Notes: generated from the letters alone by a model not told the origin. A stretch of 64,000 bases of DNA from Limnohabitans curvus (GCF_003063475.1 NZ_NESP01000001.1:2806434-2870433); one strand, 5' to 3'. Shown: positions 16,198 through 25,819, counted from the first letter of the stretch. Numbers and translations are program-made.

Positions 16198-16863
16198 TCA
16201 AGTCTCGCTCAGCCAGCCGCGCTGCACAAAGTTCTGGTGCAGTTGCTGCCACACGGCTTCACGGGTTTGAGCGGCGTCTAGGCGCACAAAGCGCTGTGCA
16301 TCGGCTTGGGCGCGGGCGGCATAGCCGTCCGACACTTTTTGGAAGAACTCAACGGGCTGCGCCTCAAAGCGATCGGGCACGCGGGCACCGGCCAGGCGCA
16401 CGGCGGCGATGGCTGGGTCAAGCTCAAACCAAACGGTCACATCGGGTTGACGCAAGCCATTGCTTGAAGGGCTGACTGCGTCAGCGGGAATCGCCTGTAC
16501 CCATTGCTCAAGCTGTTGCAACACACCTAAATCAAAGCCACGGCCACTGCCTTGATAGGCAAACGTGGCGTCCGTGAAGCGGTCACACAGCACCACATCG
16601 CCACGTGCCAAAGCGGGCTCAATCACGTGGTGTAAATGGTCGCGGCGGGCCGCAAAGATCAGCAAGGCTTCGGTCAGCGAATCCATCGCGTCGTGCAGCA
16701 CCATCTCACGCAGCTTTTCGGCCAAAGGCGTGCCACCGGGCTCGCGGGTGAGCGTGACTTGGCGGCCTTGCGCTTTGAACGCTGCGGCCAAGCCATCGAT
16801 GTGCGTGGATTTGCCCGCACCATCGATGCCTTCAAAACTGATGAACAGACCTGTTTTTGTCAT
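16198..16863 (-). CDS. tmk: Thymidylate kinase
   Basis: 221 residues. It phosphorylates dTMP to dTDP. P-loop '[12 protein letters not shown]' (residues 10-21), '[14 protein letters not shown]' (substrate and magnesium site), and '[16 protein letters not shown]' (thymidine-binding DR motif) are all present. Gap to holB is 13 bp and to mltG 25 bp: same operon. Confidence 0.97.
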   Translation of the reverse strand: MTKTGLFISFEGIDGAGKSTHIDGLAAAFKAQGRQVTLTREPGGTPLAEKLREMVLHDAMDSLTEALLIFAARRDHLHHVIEPALARGDVVLCDRFTDATFAYQGSGRGFDLGVLQQLEQWVQAIPADAVSPSSNGLRQPDVTVWFELDPAIAAVRLAGARVPDRFEAQPVEFFQKVSDGYAARAQADAQRFVRLDAAQTREAVWQQLHQNFVQRGWLSET

Positions 16864-16888
16864 AGCCCGCTATTTTGCCTGTTCGGCA

Positions 16889-17890
16889 TCACTGTCCAGA
16901 GGCTTTGCGTTGGTAGCGATTGACCGCGGCATTGTGCTCATCCAGCGTCGCGCTGAAGTAGCTTGTGCCATCACCCTTGGCCACAAAGTACAGCGCGTTG
17001 CTGGCAGCAGGTTGTACGGCGGCTTTGAGCGCGTTGCGTCCAGGCATGGCAATGGGCGTGGGTGGCAGGCCTTTGCGGGTGTAGGTGTTCCACGGGTGGT
17101 CGGTGCGCAGGTCGGCGCGGCGCAGGTTGCCATCGAAGTTGTCGAACATGCCGTAAATCACGGTGGGGTCGGTTTGCAGGGGCATGCCCACGGCCAAACG
17201 GTTGTGAAATACGCGGCTGATGGTGGTGCGGTCGCTCTCTCGGCCTGTTTCTTTTTCAACGATGCTGGCCAAAACCAAGGCTTCTTCAGGCGTTTTCAAT
17301 TGAATGTTGGGGCCACGCAACTTCCACGCAGCGGCGAGTTGCTTGTTCATGGCCTTGGCGGCGCGTTCCATCACATGCAGCTCGGACGTGCCTTTGCCGT
17401 AGGTGTAGGTGTCGGGGAAAAAGCGGCCTTCGGGCGCCACACCTGGCATGCCCAGCTTGGCCATCAACGCGTCATCGTTCAGACCTTGGGTGTCGTGTTT
17501 GAGGCCTTCGGCTTTGGCCAGCGCCGCGCGGAATTGGCGAAACGTCCAGCCGTCAATCAGGCTGATGGCTTTGAGGCTTTCTTCGCCACGGCTGAGTTTG
17601 CGCAGCAAATCAAGCGGTGTGTTGCCTTGGCTCAGCTCATAGCTGCCCGCGCGCAATTTGCGCGACTGACCACTGGCACGGAAAAACGCATACAGCACCA
17701 CGGGCTGCACATCCACCCCCGCATCGGCGACGGCTTGGGCAATGCCACGCACCGGCGTTTGTGGCTCGATGGACAAGTCCACGGTAGGTGTGGACAGCGA
17801 CATGGGGGTCAACACCCACCAGCCAGAGACCGCCGACAGCAACAGGGCCAGACTCAACACCGTCCAAAAGATTCGCTTGATGAGCCGCAT
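16889..17890 (-). CDS. mltG: Endolytic murein transglycosylase (YceG)
   Basis: 333 residues from ATG 17890, preceded by AGGG; the open frame extends further upstream to 17989 but this start gives the proper N-terminal membrane anchor (basic RLIKR, then a hydrophobic stretch to residue about 25). LysM-like domain follows ('IAQAVADAGVDVQPVVLYAFFR'), then the YceG catalytic domain with 'LASIVEKETG' carrying the catalytic Glu, and 'YTRKGLPPTPIAMPGRNALKAA'. It cuts nascent glycan strands and sets their length. It is divergent from ygfZ with 50 bp between the starts. Confidence 0.95.
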   Translation of the reverse strand: MRLIKRIFWTVLSLALLLSAVSGWWVLTPMSLSTPTVDLSIEPQTPVRGIAQAVADAGVDVQPVVLYAFFRASGQSRKLRAGSYELSQGNTPLDLLRKLSRGEESLKAISLIDGWTFRQFRAALAKAEGLKHDTQGLNDDALMAKLGMPGVAPEGRFFPDTYTYGKGTSELHVMERAAKAMNKQLAAAWKLRGPNIQLKTPEEALVLASIVEKETGRESDRTTISRVFHNRLAVGMPLQTDPTVIYGMFDNFDGNLRRADLRTDHPWNTYTRKGLPPTPIAMPGRNALKAAVQPAASNALYFVAKGDGTSYFSATLDEHNAAVNRYQRKASGQ

Positions 17891-17940
17891 CACAACCCTA
17901 TGTCCAATCACGTTAATCAAGCGGGCATGATAATTCACGC

Positions 17941-18903
17941 ATGTCTTTGAACGATTTTTCCACCTCCGCGCCTTTGAACGGCATTGCACCTGTGCCCCAC
18001 CTTGGCGTCATCCGCGCTGCAGGTGCAGACGCAGCCAGCTTTTTGCACAACCAGCTCACCAACGATGTGCTGTTGATGAAAGACGGCCAATGCCGCTTGG
18101 CCGCCTTTTGCAACGCCAAAGGCCGCATGCAAGCGAGCTTTGTGGTTTACAAACGTTCAGCCGAAGAAGTGCTGCTGATTTGCCGCAAAGATCTGATGGC
18201 CCAAACCGTCAAACGCTTGTCGATGTTTGTGCTGCGTGCCAAAGCCAAGCTGAGCGATGCCAGCGATGAGTTTCAGTTGTTGGGTTTGGTTGGGGACACT
18301 GTTGCATCGGTCCTTGGCAACGCAGCAGCCACGTCACCGGCCCCATGGCAACGATTTGTCCTCAACGCAGGTGAATCGCCCAGTGCAGATGTGCTGACCC
18401 TCTACCCTGCCCTTGGCCAACCCCGCGCCTTTTGGCTTGCCCCCAAAGACGTGGCAGCGCCAACAGGCCCAGCCCTCAGCGCAGACCTGTGGCAAGTGGG
18501 TGAAGTGATGAGCGGCATTGCATGGGTCGAGCTGGCGACCTTCGAAGCCTTTGTGCCGCAGATGCTCAACTACGAATCAGTCGATGGCGTGAACTTCAAA
18601 AAAGGTTGCTACCCCGGCCAAGAAATCGTGGCGCGCAGCCAATTCCGTGGCACCTTGAAACGCCGTGCGTTTATTGCGCAAAGTGCCACCCCGTTGGCCG
18701 CTGGCCAAGAAGTGTTTTCCAGCTTGGATGCCACGCAGCCTTGTGGTCTGGTGGCGCAAGCGGCCAGCGATGGTGCGAGCCATGTGGCGGTGCTTGAGCT
18801 GCAACTCAGTGCCACTGAAAGCAGCAGCTTGCATTTGGGTGCGGCAGATGGCCCACGGCTGAACCTGTTGCCATTGCCTTATACGCTGCGCGACGACATT
18901 TGA
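17941..18903 (+). CDS. ygfZ: Folate-binding protein YgfZ (Fe-S cluster protein repair/assembly)
   Basis: 320 residues, related to the aminomethyltransferase (GcvT) fold. The diagnostic motif 'KGCYPGQE' with its redox cysteine is near residue 222; 'LHNQLTNDV' near residue 35 and 'FCNAKGRM' near residue 55 are also typical. In E. coli it acts with tetrahydrofolate in Fe-S enzyme maintenance such as MiaB. It is divergent from mltG; a weak hairpin at its 3' end separates it from the next, convergent gene. Confidence 0.95.
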   Translation: MSLNDFSTSAPLNGIAPVPHLGVIRAAGADAASFLHNQLTNDVLLMKDGQCRLAAFCNAKGRMQASFVVYKRSAEEVLLICRKDLMAQTVKRLSMFVLRAKAKLSDASDEFQLLGLVGDTVASVLGNAAATSPAPWQRFVLNAGESPSADVLTLYPALGQPRAFWLAPKDVAAPTGPALSADLWQVGEVMSGIAWVELATFEAFVPQMLNYESVDGVNFKKGCYPGQEIVARSQFRGTLKRRAFIAQSATPLAAGQEVFSSLDATQPCGLVAQAASDGASHVAVLELQLSATESSSLHLGAADGPRLNLLPLPYTLRDDI

Positions 18904-18915
18904 CATGTCGCGCGC

Positions 18916-18934
18916 AACGCGCTGCGCGTTTTAG
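18916..18934 (+). terminator. Short hairpin after ygfZ
   Basis: AACGCG (18916-18921) / CGCGTT (18925-18930) with a 3-nt loop, followed by TTAG. The stem is short and it overlaps the convergent gene's stop; weak candidate. Confidence 0.35.
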
Positions 18935-19656
18935 AAACGAAGGCCGGCCTTCAAACCCACAGAAGCGTTTTTGCCTGTGCGGTCGTACTCCGCAGAGAGA
19001 TTGACCAACAACACGTTCCAGCTCACGCCAACAAACGACTTGCTTTGCGTGAAGCTTTCATTGCTCTGGCCTGTGGCTTTGGCGCTTGAGTAAACCGTGC
19101 CGACGCCTAAATAAGGCGTGATGCCCACAAAGCCTTTGGAAATCAAGACATCAAAACCGGTGTTGTTGAGTTCCATGCCCGATACACCGCCCATGCGGCT
19201 GTGGCTGCCGCGCAGGGCAATGGCAGGGGTGATGGCATTGCCTTCCAGCAAAGCGTATTTCACCTGAACACCCGCAACCGACACATTGGTCGAAGGCACT
19301 TTAGACACGAAGCCGCCCACATCCCAGCCGCCAGACAAACCTTTGCTGACTGATAACTTGGTTTGCATCAGGTTGCTCGCGTTGTCACCAGACACTTTGG
19401 CCCAAGCGGCACCGTCTTGAATTCTTGTCAGGGTGCTGGATGCGCTGACATCAAAGCCGGTCAAGCCCAAAGGTGCGGCTGGCTCAATGGCCTTGGTGCT
19501 GGTCACTGCTGCGAGGTCTTTGCTCACGGCCAAAAACTCGGCTTGACTGAGGGTGTTGAAGTTACTCAAGTCAGCCGCTGTCGCTTGGGGGCTGATCGCC
19601 ATAGCGGCGGCGACTGCGACAGTGATGGGAAGAAAGCGCTGAACGATGTTCATCAA
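18931..19656 (-). CDS. Putative outer membrane beta-barrel protein
   Basis: 241 residues with a clear signal peptide (cleavage near ATA-AD at about residue 28). The mature part alternates polar and hydrophobic residues in beta hairpins ('FDVLISKGFVGITPYLGVGTVY', 'SFVGVSWNVLLVNLSAEYDR') and ends with '...GLKAGLRF', a C-terminal phenylalanine typical of barrel proteins recognised by the BAM machinery. No specific family is recognised. It resembles small OmpW/opacity-like barrels in size only. Confidence 0.75.
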   Translation of the reverse strand: MMNIVQRFLPITVAVAAAMAISPQATAADLSNFNTLSQAEFLAVSKDLAAVTSTKAIEPAAPLGLTGFDVSASSTLTRIQDGAAWAKVSGDNASNLMQTKLSVSKGLSGGWDVGGFVSKVPSTNVSVAGVQVKYALLEGNAITPAIALRGSHSRMGGVSGMELNNTGFDVLISKGFVGITPYLGVGTVYSSAKATGQSNESFTQSKSFVGVSWNVLLVNLSAEYDRTGKNASVGLKAGLRF

Positions 19657-19710
19657 GGTATTTTTCTAAAAGTTTGAATCGCACATATTTTCACACGGTC
19701 GCAACGTCAG

Positions 19711-20151
19711 TCACACCAAGCTCAAACGCATTTCCACATGCGGTATCCCCACCTCATCAAACGGCGTCCCCACCACTGCAAAGCCGTGAGCCGCATAAAA
19801 CCTTTCCGCCGTTCGCTGTGCATTGAGCCGCACTTCTTGGTTACCGCGTCGGCGCGCCTCTAGCAGTAGTGCTTGCAGCAATCGCGCGCCGTAGCCTTTG
19901 CCGCGCATCTCGCGAAGCACCGCCATGCGCCCTACTTTGGCTGTATTGGCGCAAGGTTGCAACAAACGGGCATTGCCTAGCGGCTGACCATTTCCATCCA
20001 ACAACACGGCGTGCAAAGCTGTGGCGTCATCCGCATCCCATTCGTCTTCGGGGGCGATGCCCTGCTCTTGCACAAACACGGCGGTGCGTACCGCTTGGGC
20101 AGCGGTTTGCATCAAGGGCCATTCGCCAATTTCGATGTAAGTCATCGTCAT
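19711..20151 (-). CDS. GNAT family N-acetyltransferase
   Basis: 146 residues from ATG 20151 (an ATG at 20145 is also possible; a frame extends further to 20193 but would overlap the upstream gene). The acetyl-CoA loop is 'VLREMRGKGYGARLLQALL' (motif A R/Q-x-x-G-x-G/A) and 'ERFYAAHGFAVVG' is motif B. 'AVRTAVFVQEQGI' at the N-terminus resembles the ElaA/YjcF subgroup. Substrate unknown. Starts 4 bases after the stop of the esterase gene, suggesting coupling. Confidence 0.88.
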   Translation of the reverse strand: MTMTYIEIGEWPLMQTAAQAVRTAVFVQEQGIAPEDEWDADDATALHAVLLDGNGQPLGNARLLQPCANTAKVGRMAVLREMRGKGYGARLLQALLLEARRRGNQEVRLNAQRTAERFYAAHGFAVVGTPFDEVGIPHVEMRLSLV

Positions 20152-20155
20152 CACG

Positions 20156-21109
20156 TCACACCCCAAACGCGTGTCGTAACGCGCGTGCAGCATCCATGTG
20201 TGCGGTCAGTGCTTCGGGAATCACGCGTCCCATTTGGATGAAGCTGTGCACCACGCCTTTGTAAATTTCAAGATCTACGGGCACACCCGCCAAACGCAGA
20301 TGGTCGGCATAGGCCACGCCCTCGTCCACCAGCGGGTCGCATTCTGCCAAACCCAGCCACGCTGGGGCCACCCCTGATACCTCGGCCAGCAAGGGCGAAA
20401 AGCGCGGGTCTTGGCGGTCTGCGGCATTGGGCATGTAATGGCCGTAGAAGTAGTCGATGCTGGCTTTTTCCAGCAAAAAGCCTTTGTCAAACGTATGGGC
20501 CGACGGCATGTGTTCAGGCGAGCAGCCGGGGTAGAACATGAGCTGCAGTTTCAAATCAATACCCGCATCGCGCGCAGCAATGGCGGTGGCCGCTGTGAGC
20601 GTGCCGCCCGCACTGTCACCGCCAATGGCGATGCGTGTGGCATCTAGTCCCAGGAGGGGGGCGTTGGCGCATAGCCACTGCAAGGCATCGAGCGCATCGT
20701 TGTGTGCGGCGGGAAATGTGTGTTCGGGCGCAAGGCGATAGTCCAACGACACGACAGCACAGTGCGCCAAATGGGCCAGGTGCTTGCACAGCGCCTCGTG
20801 CGTTTCGGGGCTACCCACGGTGAAGCCCCCGCCATGAAAGTACAGCAGCACCGGTAAATTGGGCTTGGCGTGTTCAGCCCACAGTTTGGCGCGCAGCGTG
20901 GCCCCATCGCGCGTGGGGATGTGCAGCGTGTCGTCACGCGCCATTTTTTGTGCGTTCACTTCCAGCACACCGGCACCCAAGGCGTAGGCTTGTTTGGCTT
21001 GCTCGGGCGTGAGCAGCGCCATGGGTGGGCGGCCTGCTTTGGCAATGGCGTGCAACACATCACGCATGGCGGGGGTCAACAGGCTTTGCGGGTTGCGTGA
21101 GTGGCTCAT
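20156..21109 (-). CDS. Alpha/beta hydrolase, hormone-sensitive lipase (HSL) family esterase
   Basis: 317 residues. 'YFHGGGFTVGSPETH' is the HGGG oxyanion motif of the HSL family, 'IGGDSAGGTL' contains the nucleophilic serine, 'ECDPLVDEG' the acid and 'GVVHSFIQ' the histidine. It likely hydrolyses short-chain acyl esters in the cytoplasm. It is followed directly by a GNAT gene. Confidence 0.92.
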   Translation of the reverse strand: MSHSRNPQSLLTPAMRDVLHAIAKAGRPPMALLTPEQAKQAYALGAGVLEVNAQKMARDDTLHIPTRDGATLRAKLWAEHAKPNLPVLLYFHGGGFTVGSPETHEALCKHLAHLAHCAVVSLDYRLAPEHTFPAAHNDALDALQWLCANAPLLGLDATRIAIGGDSAGGTLTAATAIAARDAGIDLKLQLMFYPGCSPEHMPSAHTFDKGFLLEKASIDYFYGHYMPNAADRQDPRFSPLLAEVSGVAPAWLGLAECDPLVDEGVAYADHLRLAGVPVDLEIYKGVVHSFIQMGRVIPEALTAHMDAARALRHAFGV

Positions 21110-21163
21110 GGAGATTTGCTTTGAAAAGACTGTTTATTGGCTGATGGCCGGCACAGACGTTCG

Positions 21164-21451
21164 TTACGCCTCGTAAGTGGTCAGCACCACATGTGCCGCT
21201 TCTTGGCGCAGCGGGATCAGCGCCTGATATGCCGCCGAGTGATGCCAGCCATCGGCATCAGAGAGCGAGGGAAACCGAATGACCACGATATCGGCATGCG
21301 GGCACTCGCCAGACAGCGCTCTGGCCTGTTGGCCACGAAACACCAGTTCGCCGCCCCAAGGCGTCAAGGTAGCCAAGACTTGACCGCGGTATTCGGCCCA
21401 TTTGGTTTCGTTCTTCACGGTCATTTGACCGACGACGTAAGCGTGACGCAT
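21164..21451 (-). CDS. DUF1330 family protein
   Basis: 95 residues with a ferredoxin-like alpha/beta pattern typical of the DUF1330 dimeric barrel family: 'AYVVGQMTVKNETKWAEYRGQV', 'GGELVFRGQQ' and 'DIVVIRFPSLSDADGWHHSAAYQALIPLR'. Function of the family is not established. It lies 9 bp after the patatin-like gene and is probably co-transcribed with it. Confidence 0.88.
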   Translation of the reverse strand: MRHAYVVGQMTVKNETKWAEYRGQVLATLTPWGGELVFRGQQARALSGECPHADIVVIRFPSLSDADGWHHSAAYQALIPLRQEAAHVVLTTYEA

Positions 21452-21460
21452 CTCAACTCC

Positions 21461-22534
21461 TTAAAGAGGATGAACAGTAGTCCAGTTTGGATTGACCAAC
21501 CAGTCTGCAAATTCGTGAGCCATTTGCTCACTCGCGCGCACCGCCGCTTTCCAAACCTTCACCCGACCTTCAAAGTCAGAGGCATAAGTCACAAAGTCAC
21601 TGCGATCTGGCAGCTTGCCGTTGGGCAAGGTTTTGACCCACTCGGGGTTGGGGGCCAACACGATGGTGTTGTCTAAAAACGGGGTGGCTTTGTGTCGCCA
21701 CTTGAGGGCTTTGTCCAGCCAACCGGGCACCACAGCTTTTTGAAAATGAGGGTACAGCACCAAAGGGCTTTTTGCCAAGCCGTTGTAGTTGAGGTGCAAG
21801 TGGTAGTCGGTGATGCCGCCGTCCCAATACGCGCCCGTGGGTGCATCAGGAATGTCGTGCACGGCTTGCAGCACAAACGGGATAGAGCAACTGGCTTGCA
21901 GCGCAGCCATGAAGTTGTGTTCGTTCAGCGCCATGTGTTGGGTGGCAAAGTCAGACACATCAAACGGCAGCTCGCCACGGCTTGAAAACACCACGCGTTC
22001 TAACCACGCGCCCATGGCTTTGCGTTGCACGGCATTACACAGATACGCACCGGCGTAGCCCAAAGGCGTCAGCAGCGGATGCTCCCGGTTCAAGATGTGT
22101 TTGCCACGCGAGGTCACCACATGCAGGCGATAGCGCGGGTTGTTGAGCACTTCGCTCACATGGCCGCCATAAAAAGCTTGCAGGGTTTGGCTGAACTCGT
22201 CGCTCACCTGCTTTGCGCTGGGGCGCTTTTGGCCTTCGGGTACTTTGTACTCTTGGTGGATGTAGTCGTGCGACAGGTGATCAAAGCCTTGCACAGGGTT
22301 GTCCAAACACGCCGTGGCCATACGCCATGCGCCAATGGATGCGCCCACCAAGTCGATGGGCTGCGTGCTTTGCGGCAGCCATTCACCAAACAAAAAGCGG
22401 TCGAGCGGTCCGAGTATCAAACCCTTGGGGCCCCCCGCCGCAGCGGGAATCACGCCAACGTGTTCGGGCATCAAACCGTTGGCTTCGATGTGGGCCAAGG
22501 CTTTGGGGCCAGCGTAGATGTGCAGAGCTTTCAA
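21461..22534 (-). CDS. Patatin-like phospholipase family protein
   Basis: 357 residues. The glycine-rich oxyanion segment is 'PAAAGGPKGLILG' (about residue 30), the nucleophile elbow 'GASIGAWR' (G-x-S-x-G, about residue 65), and the catalytic aspartate 'DGGITDYHLHL' (about residue 238), giving the Ser-Asp dyad of patatins. It probably deacylates lipids; the substrate is unknown. It starts 15 bp after the stop of tex on the same strand. Confidence 0.88.
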   Translation of the reverse strand: MKALHIYAGPKALAHIEANGLMPEHVGVIPAAAGGPKGLILGPLDRFLFGEWLPQSTQPIDLVGASIGAWRMATACLDNPVQGFDHLSHDYIHQEYKVPEGQKRPSAKQVSDEFSQTLQAFYGGHVSEVLNNPRYRLHVVTSRGKHILNREHPLLTPLGYAGAYLCNAVQRKAMGAWLERVVFSSRGELPFDVSDFATQHMALNEHNFMAALQASCSIPFVLQAVHDIPDAPTGAYWDGGITDYHLHLNYNGLAKSPLVLYPHFQKAVVPGWLDKALKWRHKATPFLDNTIVLAPNPEWVKTLPNGKLPDRSDFVTYASDFEGRVKVWKAAVRASEQMAHEFADWLVNPNWTTVHPL

Positions 22535-22549
22535 CGCGCGGCTTTGGGC

Positions 22550-24934
22550 TTACTTCTTCAAACCTTGCAGCTTGGCAAACGCACTCGCCATGGCCGAACC
22601 CGCTGCTGCTTGTGGCGGTGCGGTGTAGCCACTGCTGTAGCTGCCGCCACCGCCTGACCCGCTTCTTTGACGGTTATCGCGGCCCGCGTGTTCAAAGCGG
22701 TTGTCGCGAGGGCCGTCTTTGCGCGCAGGCGCAGCGTCCATCTTCATGGTCAGGCTGATGCGTTTGCGGGCCACGTCCACTTCCAGCACTTTGACCTTGA
22801 TGATGTCGCCGGTCTTCACCACTTCGCGGGCGTCGGTGATGAACTTGTTGCTGAGTTGGCTGACGTGAATGAGGCCGTCTTGGTGCACGCCTAAATCGAC
22901 AAACGCGCCAAAGGCGGCCACGTTGCTGACCGTGCCTTCGAGCACCATGTCGACCTTCAAGTCTTTGATGTCCTCCACGCCGTCTTGCAGCTTGGCCACT
23001 TTGAAGTCGGGGCGCGGGTCGCGGCCTGGCTTTTCGAGTTCGCTCAAGATGTCTTTGACGGTGATCACACCCACGGTGTCGTTGGCAAACAACTCGGGCT
23101 TCAAAGTTTTGAGCATGTCGGCGCGGCCCATCAGCTCGGCCACGGGCTTGCCGGTTTGCGCCATGATGCGCTCCACCACTGGGTAGGTTTCGGGGTGAAC
23201 CGCGGTCATGTCCAACGGGTTATCACCATCGCGGATGCGCAAGAAGCCTGCGCTTTGTTCAAACGTTTTCGCACCCAGGCCCGTGACCTTGAGCAACTGT
23301 TGACGGTTGGCAAACGCACCATTGGCTTCGCGCCAACGCACCACGGCTTTGGCGGTGGTGGTCGAGAGGCCCGACACGCGGGTGAGCAGCGGCACGCTGG
23401 CGGTGTTCAGATCCACCCCCACTTTGTTCACGCAGTCTTCCACCACGGCTTCGAGGGTGCGGGCGAGTTCGCTTTGGTTCACATCGTGTTGGTATTGGCC
23501 CACGCCGATGGACTTGGGGTCGATCTTCACCAGCTCGGCCAAGGGGTCTTGCAATCGCCGTGCAATGCTGGCTGCGCCGCGCAGGCTCACGTCCACATCG
23601 GGCATTTCGTTGCTGGCGTACTCACTGGCGCTGTACACCGACGCGCCCGCTTCGCTGACCACCACTTTGTCGATGACCTTGGTGGCGTCGTGCTTTGACA
23701 TGAGTTTGATCAACTCACCCGCCAGTTTGTCGGTTTCGCGGCTGGCGGTGCCGTTGCCAATGGCAATCAAGTTCACACCGTGTTTTTCGGCCAGTTTGGC
23801 CAAGGTGTAGAGCGAGCCGTCCCAATCTTTACGGGGCTCGTGGGGGTAGACGGTGGATGTTTCCACCAGCTTGCCCGTGGCGTCGACCACGGCCACTTTC
23901 ACACCAGTTCGGATGCCTGGGTCTAGGCCCATCACCACGCGGGGGCCTGCGGGGGCTGCCAGCAACAAATCGCGCAGGTTGTCGGCAAACACTTTGATCG
24001 CGACCTTCTCGGCTTCTTCACGCAAACGCGTGAACAAGTCGCGCTCGGTGGATAGGCTTAGCTTCACGCGCCATGTCCATGCCACGCATTTGCGAATCAG
24101 GTCGTCCCCTGCCCTGCTGGCATGGCTCCAACCGAGGTGCAAGGCAATCTTGCCTTCGGCCAAGCTGGGCTTACCCGGCTCAGGCTCAACAGGAAGAACG
24201 AGTTTTGCATCGAGCATTTCCAACGCACGGCCACGGAACACGGCCAAGGCGCGGTGCGAGGGCACGCGGCCAATGGGTTCGTCGTACTCAAAGTAGTCGC
24301 GAAACTTCGCCACATCGGGGTTGTTTTCGTCTTTGCCCGCAGACAACTTGCTGCGGAACAAGCCTTCCGTCCACAGCCATTCGCGCAAGCCTTGCACCAA
24401 AACGGCATCTTCGGCCCAGCGCTCGCTCAACAAGTCGCGCACGCCGTCCAGCACAGCGGCGACGGTGGTGAAGTCGGCCCCTTCAATCTTGCCTGCAGGC
24501 AAGATGAAGGCTTCGGCTTCTACATTGGGGTTGAGCGTGGGGTCGGCAAACAGCTTGTCGGCCAGTGGCTCCAAGCCCGCTTCTTTGGCAATCATGCCCT
24601 TGGTGCGGCGCTTGGGTTTGAAGGGCAAGTAAATGTCTTCCAGCTCTTGCTTGGTGGGCGCGGCTTCGATGGCGGCCAGCAGCTCTGGCGTGAGCTTGCC
24701 TTGTTCTTGGATGCTTTTGATCACCGCAGCGCGGCGGTCGGTCAGCTCGCGCAGGTAGCTCAGGCGGGCTTCGAGTTCGCGCAATTGAATGTCGTCCAAG
24801 CCACCCGTGACTTCTTTGCGGTAACGGGCAATAAAGGGCACGGTGGCGCCACCATCAAGCAGCTCAACAGCAGAGCGCACTTGGGCTTCGGAAATTTTGA
24901 TTTCGTCCGCCAGTTGGCGGGTAATTTTTTGCAT
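22550..24934 (-). CDS. tex: Tex family S1 RNA-binding transcription accessory protein
   Basis: 794 residues, full length. Opens with the Tex N-terminal helices ('TVPFIARYRKEVTGGLDD'), then a YqgF-like nuclease fold ('VMGLDPGIRTGVKVAVVDATG', about residue 340), helix-hairpin-helix repeats ('LTRVSGLSTTTAKAVVRWR' and 'LLKVTGLGAKTFEQSAGF'), and a C-terminal S1 domain ('VDMVLEGTVSNVAAFGAFVDLGVHQDGLIHVSQL', about residue 655). A glycine/serine-rich tail follows, with a run of arginine/aspartate residues. It acts on transcription and RNA under stress. Confidence 0.96.
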   Translation of the reverse strand: MQKITRQLADEIKISEAQVRSAVELLDGGATVPFIARYRKEVTGGLDDIQLRELEARLSYLRELTDRRAAVIKSIQEQGKLTPELLAAIEAAPTKQELEDIYLPFKPKRRTKGMIAKEAGLEPLADKLFADPTLNPNVEAEAFILPAGKIEGADFTTVAAVLDGVRDLLSERWAEDAVLVQGLREWLWTEGLFRSKLSAGKDENNPDVAKFRDYFEYDEPIGRVPSHRALAVFRGRALEMLDAKLVLPVEPEPGKPSLAEGKIALHLGWSHASRAGDDLIRKCVAWTWRVKLSLSTERDLFTRLREEAEKVAIKVFADNLRDLLLAAPAGPRVVMGLDPGIRTGVKVAVVDATGKLVETSTVYPHEPRKDWDGSLYTLAKLAEKHGVNLIAIGNGTASRETDKLAGELIKLMSKHDATKVIDKVVVSEAGASVYSASEYASNEMPDVDVSLRGAASIARRLQDPLAELVKIDPKSIGVGQYQHDVNQSELARTLEAVVEDCVNKVGVDLNTASVPLLTRVSGLSTTTAKAVVRWREANGAFANRQQLLKVTGLGAKTFEQSAGFLRIRDGDNPLDMTAVHPETYPVVERIMAQTGKPVAELMGRADMLKTLKPELFANDTVGVITVKDILSELEKPGRDPRPDFKVAKLQDGVEDIKDLKVDMVLEGTVSNVAAFGAFVDLGVHQDGLIHVSQLSNKFITDAREVVKTGDIIKVKVLEVDVARKRISLTMKMDAAPARKDGPRDNRFEHAGRDNRQRSGSGGGGSYSSGYTAPPQAAAGSAMASAFAKLQGLKK

Positions 24935-25001
24935 GTTTTCAGTCAGTCGAATTCGTCAAAGTTGGCAATTTTGCCTGAAGGCATAGGGGGTGAAACCCAC
25001 A

Positions 25002-25019
25002 AACAAGTTAACACTTGTT
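25002..25019. promoter_or_regulatory. Palindromic operator candidate upstream of aqpZ
   Basis: AACAAGT-TAAC-ACTTGTT, 7-bp perfect arms with a 4-bp centre, in the 149-bp tex-aqpZ divergent region, 65 bp before the aqpZ ATG. No confident -35/-10 pair was found beside it. It may bind a dimeric regulator of aqpZ, tex or both. Confidence 0.4.
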
Positions 25020-25083
25020 AATTAAAAATAGTTACAAACATCTTAAAGTAGCACTCTCATTATTCATCATGAAGGGATTCGAA

Positions 25084-25773
25084 ATGAAACGTTACAGCGC
25101 AGAGTTTTTGGGCACGTTTTGGTTGGTGTTGGGCGGTTGCGGCAGTGCTGTTTTGGCAGCGGCTTTCCCAGGCGTCGGCATTGGTTTGCACGGTGTTTCT
25201 CTGGCTTTTGGTTTGACAGTTCTGACCATGGCGTTTGCCATTGGCCACATTTCTGGCTGCCATTTGAACCCCGCGGTGTCCGTGGGTTTGTGGGCAGCAG
25301 GCCGTTTCCCAGCCAATCAATTGTTACCCTACATGGTGTCCCAAGTGTTGGGCGCGATTGCTGGTGCAGCTGTGTTGTATGTCATTGCATCAGGCAATGC
25401 CAGTTTCAATGTGGCGGCAGGTTTTGCATCCAACGGCTACGGCGAACACTCCCCCGGTGGTTACACCCTGTTGGCAGCCTTGGTCTGTGAAGTGGTGATG
25501 ACCGCATTTTTCTTGCTGGTGATCTTGGGTTCTACAGACAAAAAAGCACCTGCAGGCTTTGCTCCCATCGCCATTGGTTTGGCTTTGACCTTGATTCACT
25601 TGATCAGCATTCCCGTCACCAACACCTCGGTGAACCCAGCGCGTAGCACCGGTGTGGCTTTGTTTGTGGGCGATTGGGCTGTGTCTCAGCTTTGGCTGTT
25701 TTGGTTGGCCCCTATCGTGGGTGCGTTGTTAGGCGCACAGGCTTACCGTTTGATTTCAGACGACAACCACTAA
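25084..25773 (+). CDS. aqpZ: Aquaporin Z
   Basis: 229 residues from ATG 25084, preceded by AAGGGA. Six transmembrane helices and two re-entrant half-helices with NPA motifs: 'GCHLNPAVS' and '[10 protein letters not shown]'. The selectivity filter residues of a water channel fit (Phe in helix 2 region, '[19 protein letters not shown]' carrying His, Thr/Cys-position Thr and Arg), so water rather than glycerol is expected. Followed by a strong bidirectional terminator. Divergent from tex. Confidence 0.96.
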   Translation: MKRYSAEFLGTFWLVLGGCGSAVLAAAFPGVGIGLHGVSLAFGLTVLTMAFAIGHISGCHLNPAVSVGLWAAGRFPANQLLPYMVSQVLGAIAGAAVLYVIASGNASFNVAAGFASNGYGEHSPGGYTLLAALVCEVVMTAFFLLVILGSTDKKAPAGFAPIAIGLALTLIHLISIPVTNTSVNPARSTGVALFVGDWAVSQLWLFWLAPIVGALLGAQAYRLISDDNH

Positions 25774-25791
25774 GCCGTTGCGGCTTCCAAC

Positions 25792-25818
25792 AAAAAACGC
25801 CCCGAGGGGCGTTTTTTT
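25792..25818. terminator. Bidirectional terminator between aqpZ and the thioesterase gene
   Basis: AAAAAACGCCCC (25792-25803) / GGGGCGTTTTTTT (25806-25818) with a GA loop. A-tract on one side and T-tract on the other serve both convergent genes. Confidence 0.93.
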
Positions 25819-25819
25819 A

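Noticed and set aside
16565..17950. Plus-strand frame of 461 codons over tmk and mltG
   Set aside because: It spans two clear minus-strand genes and their junction, and has no recognisable domain.
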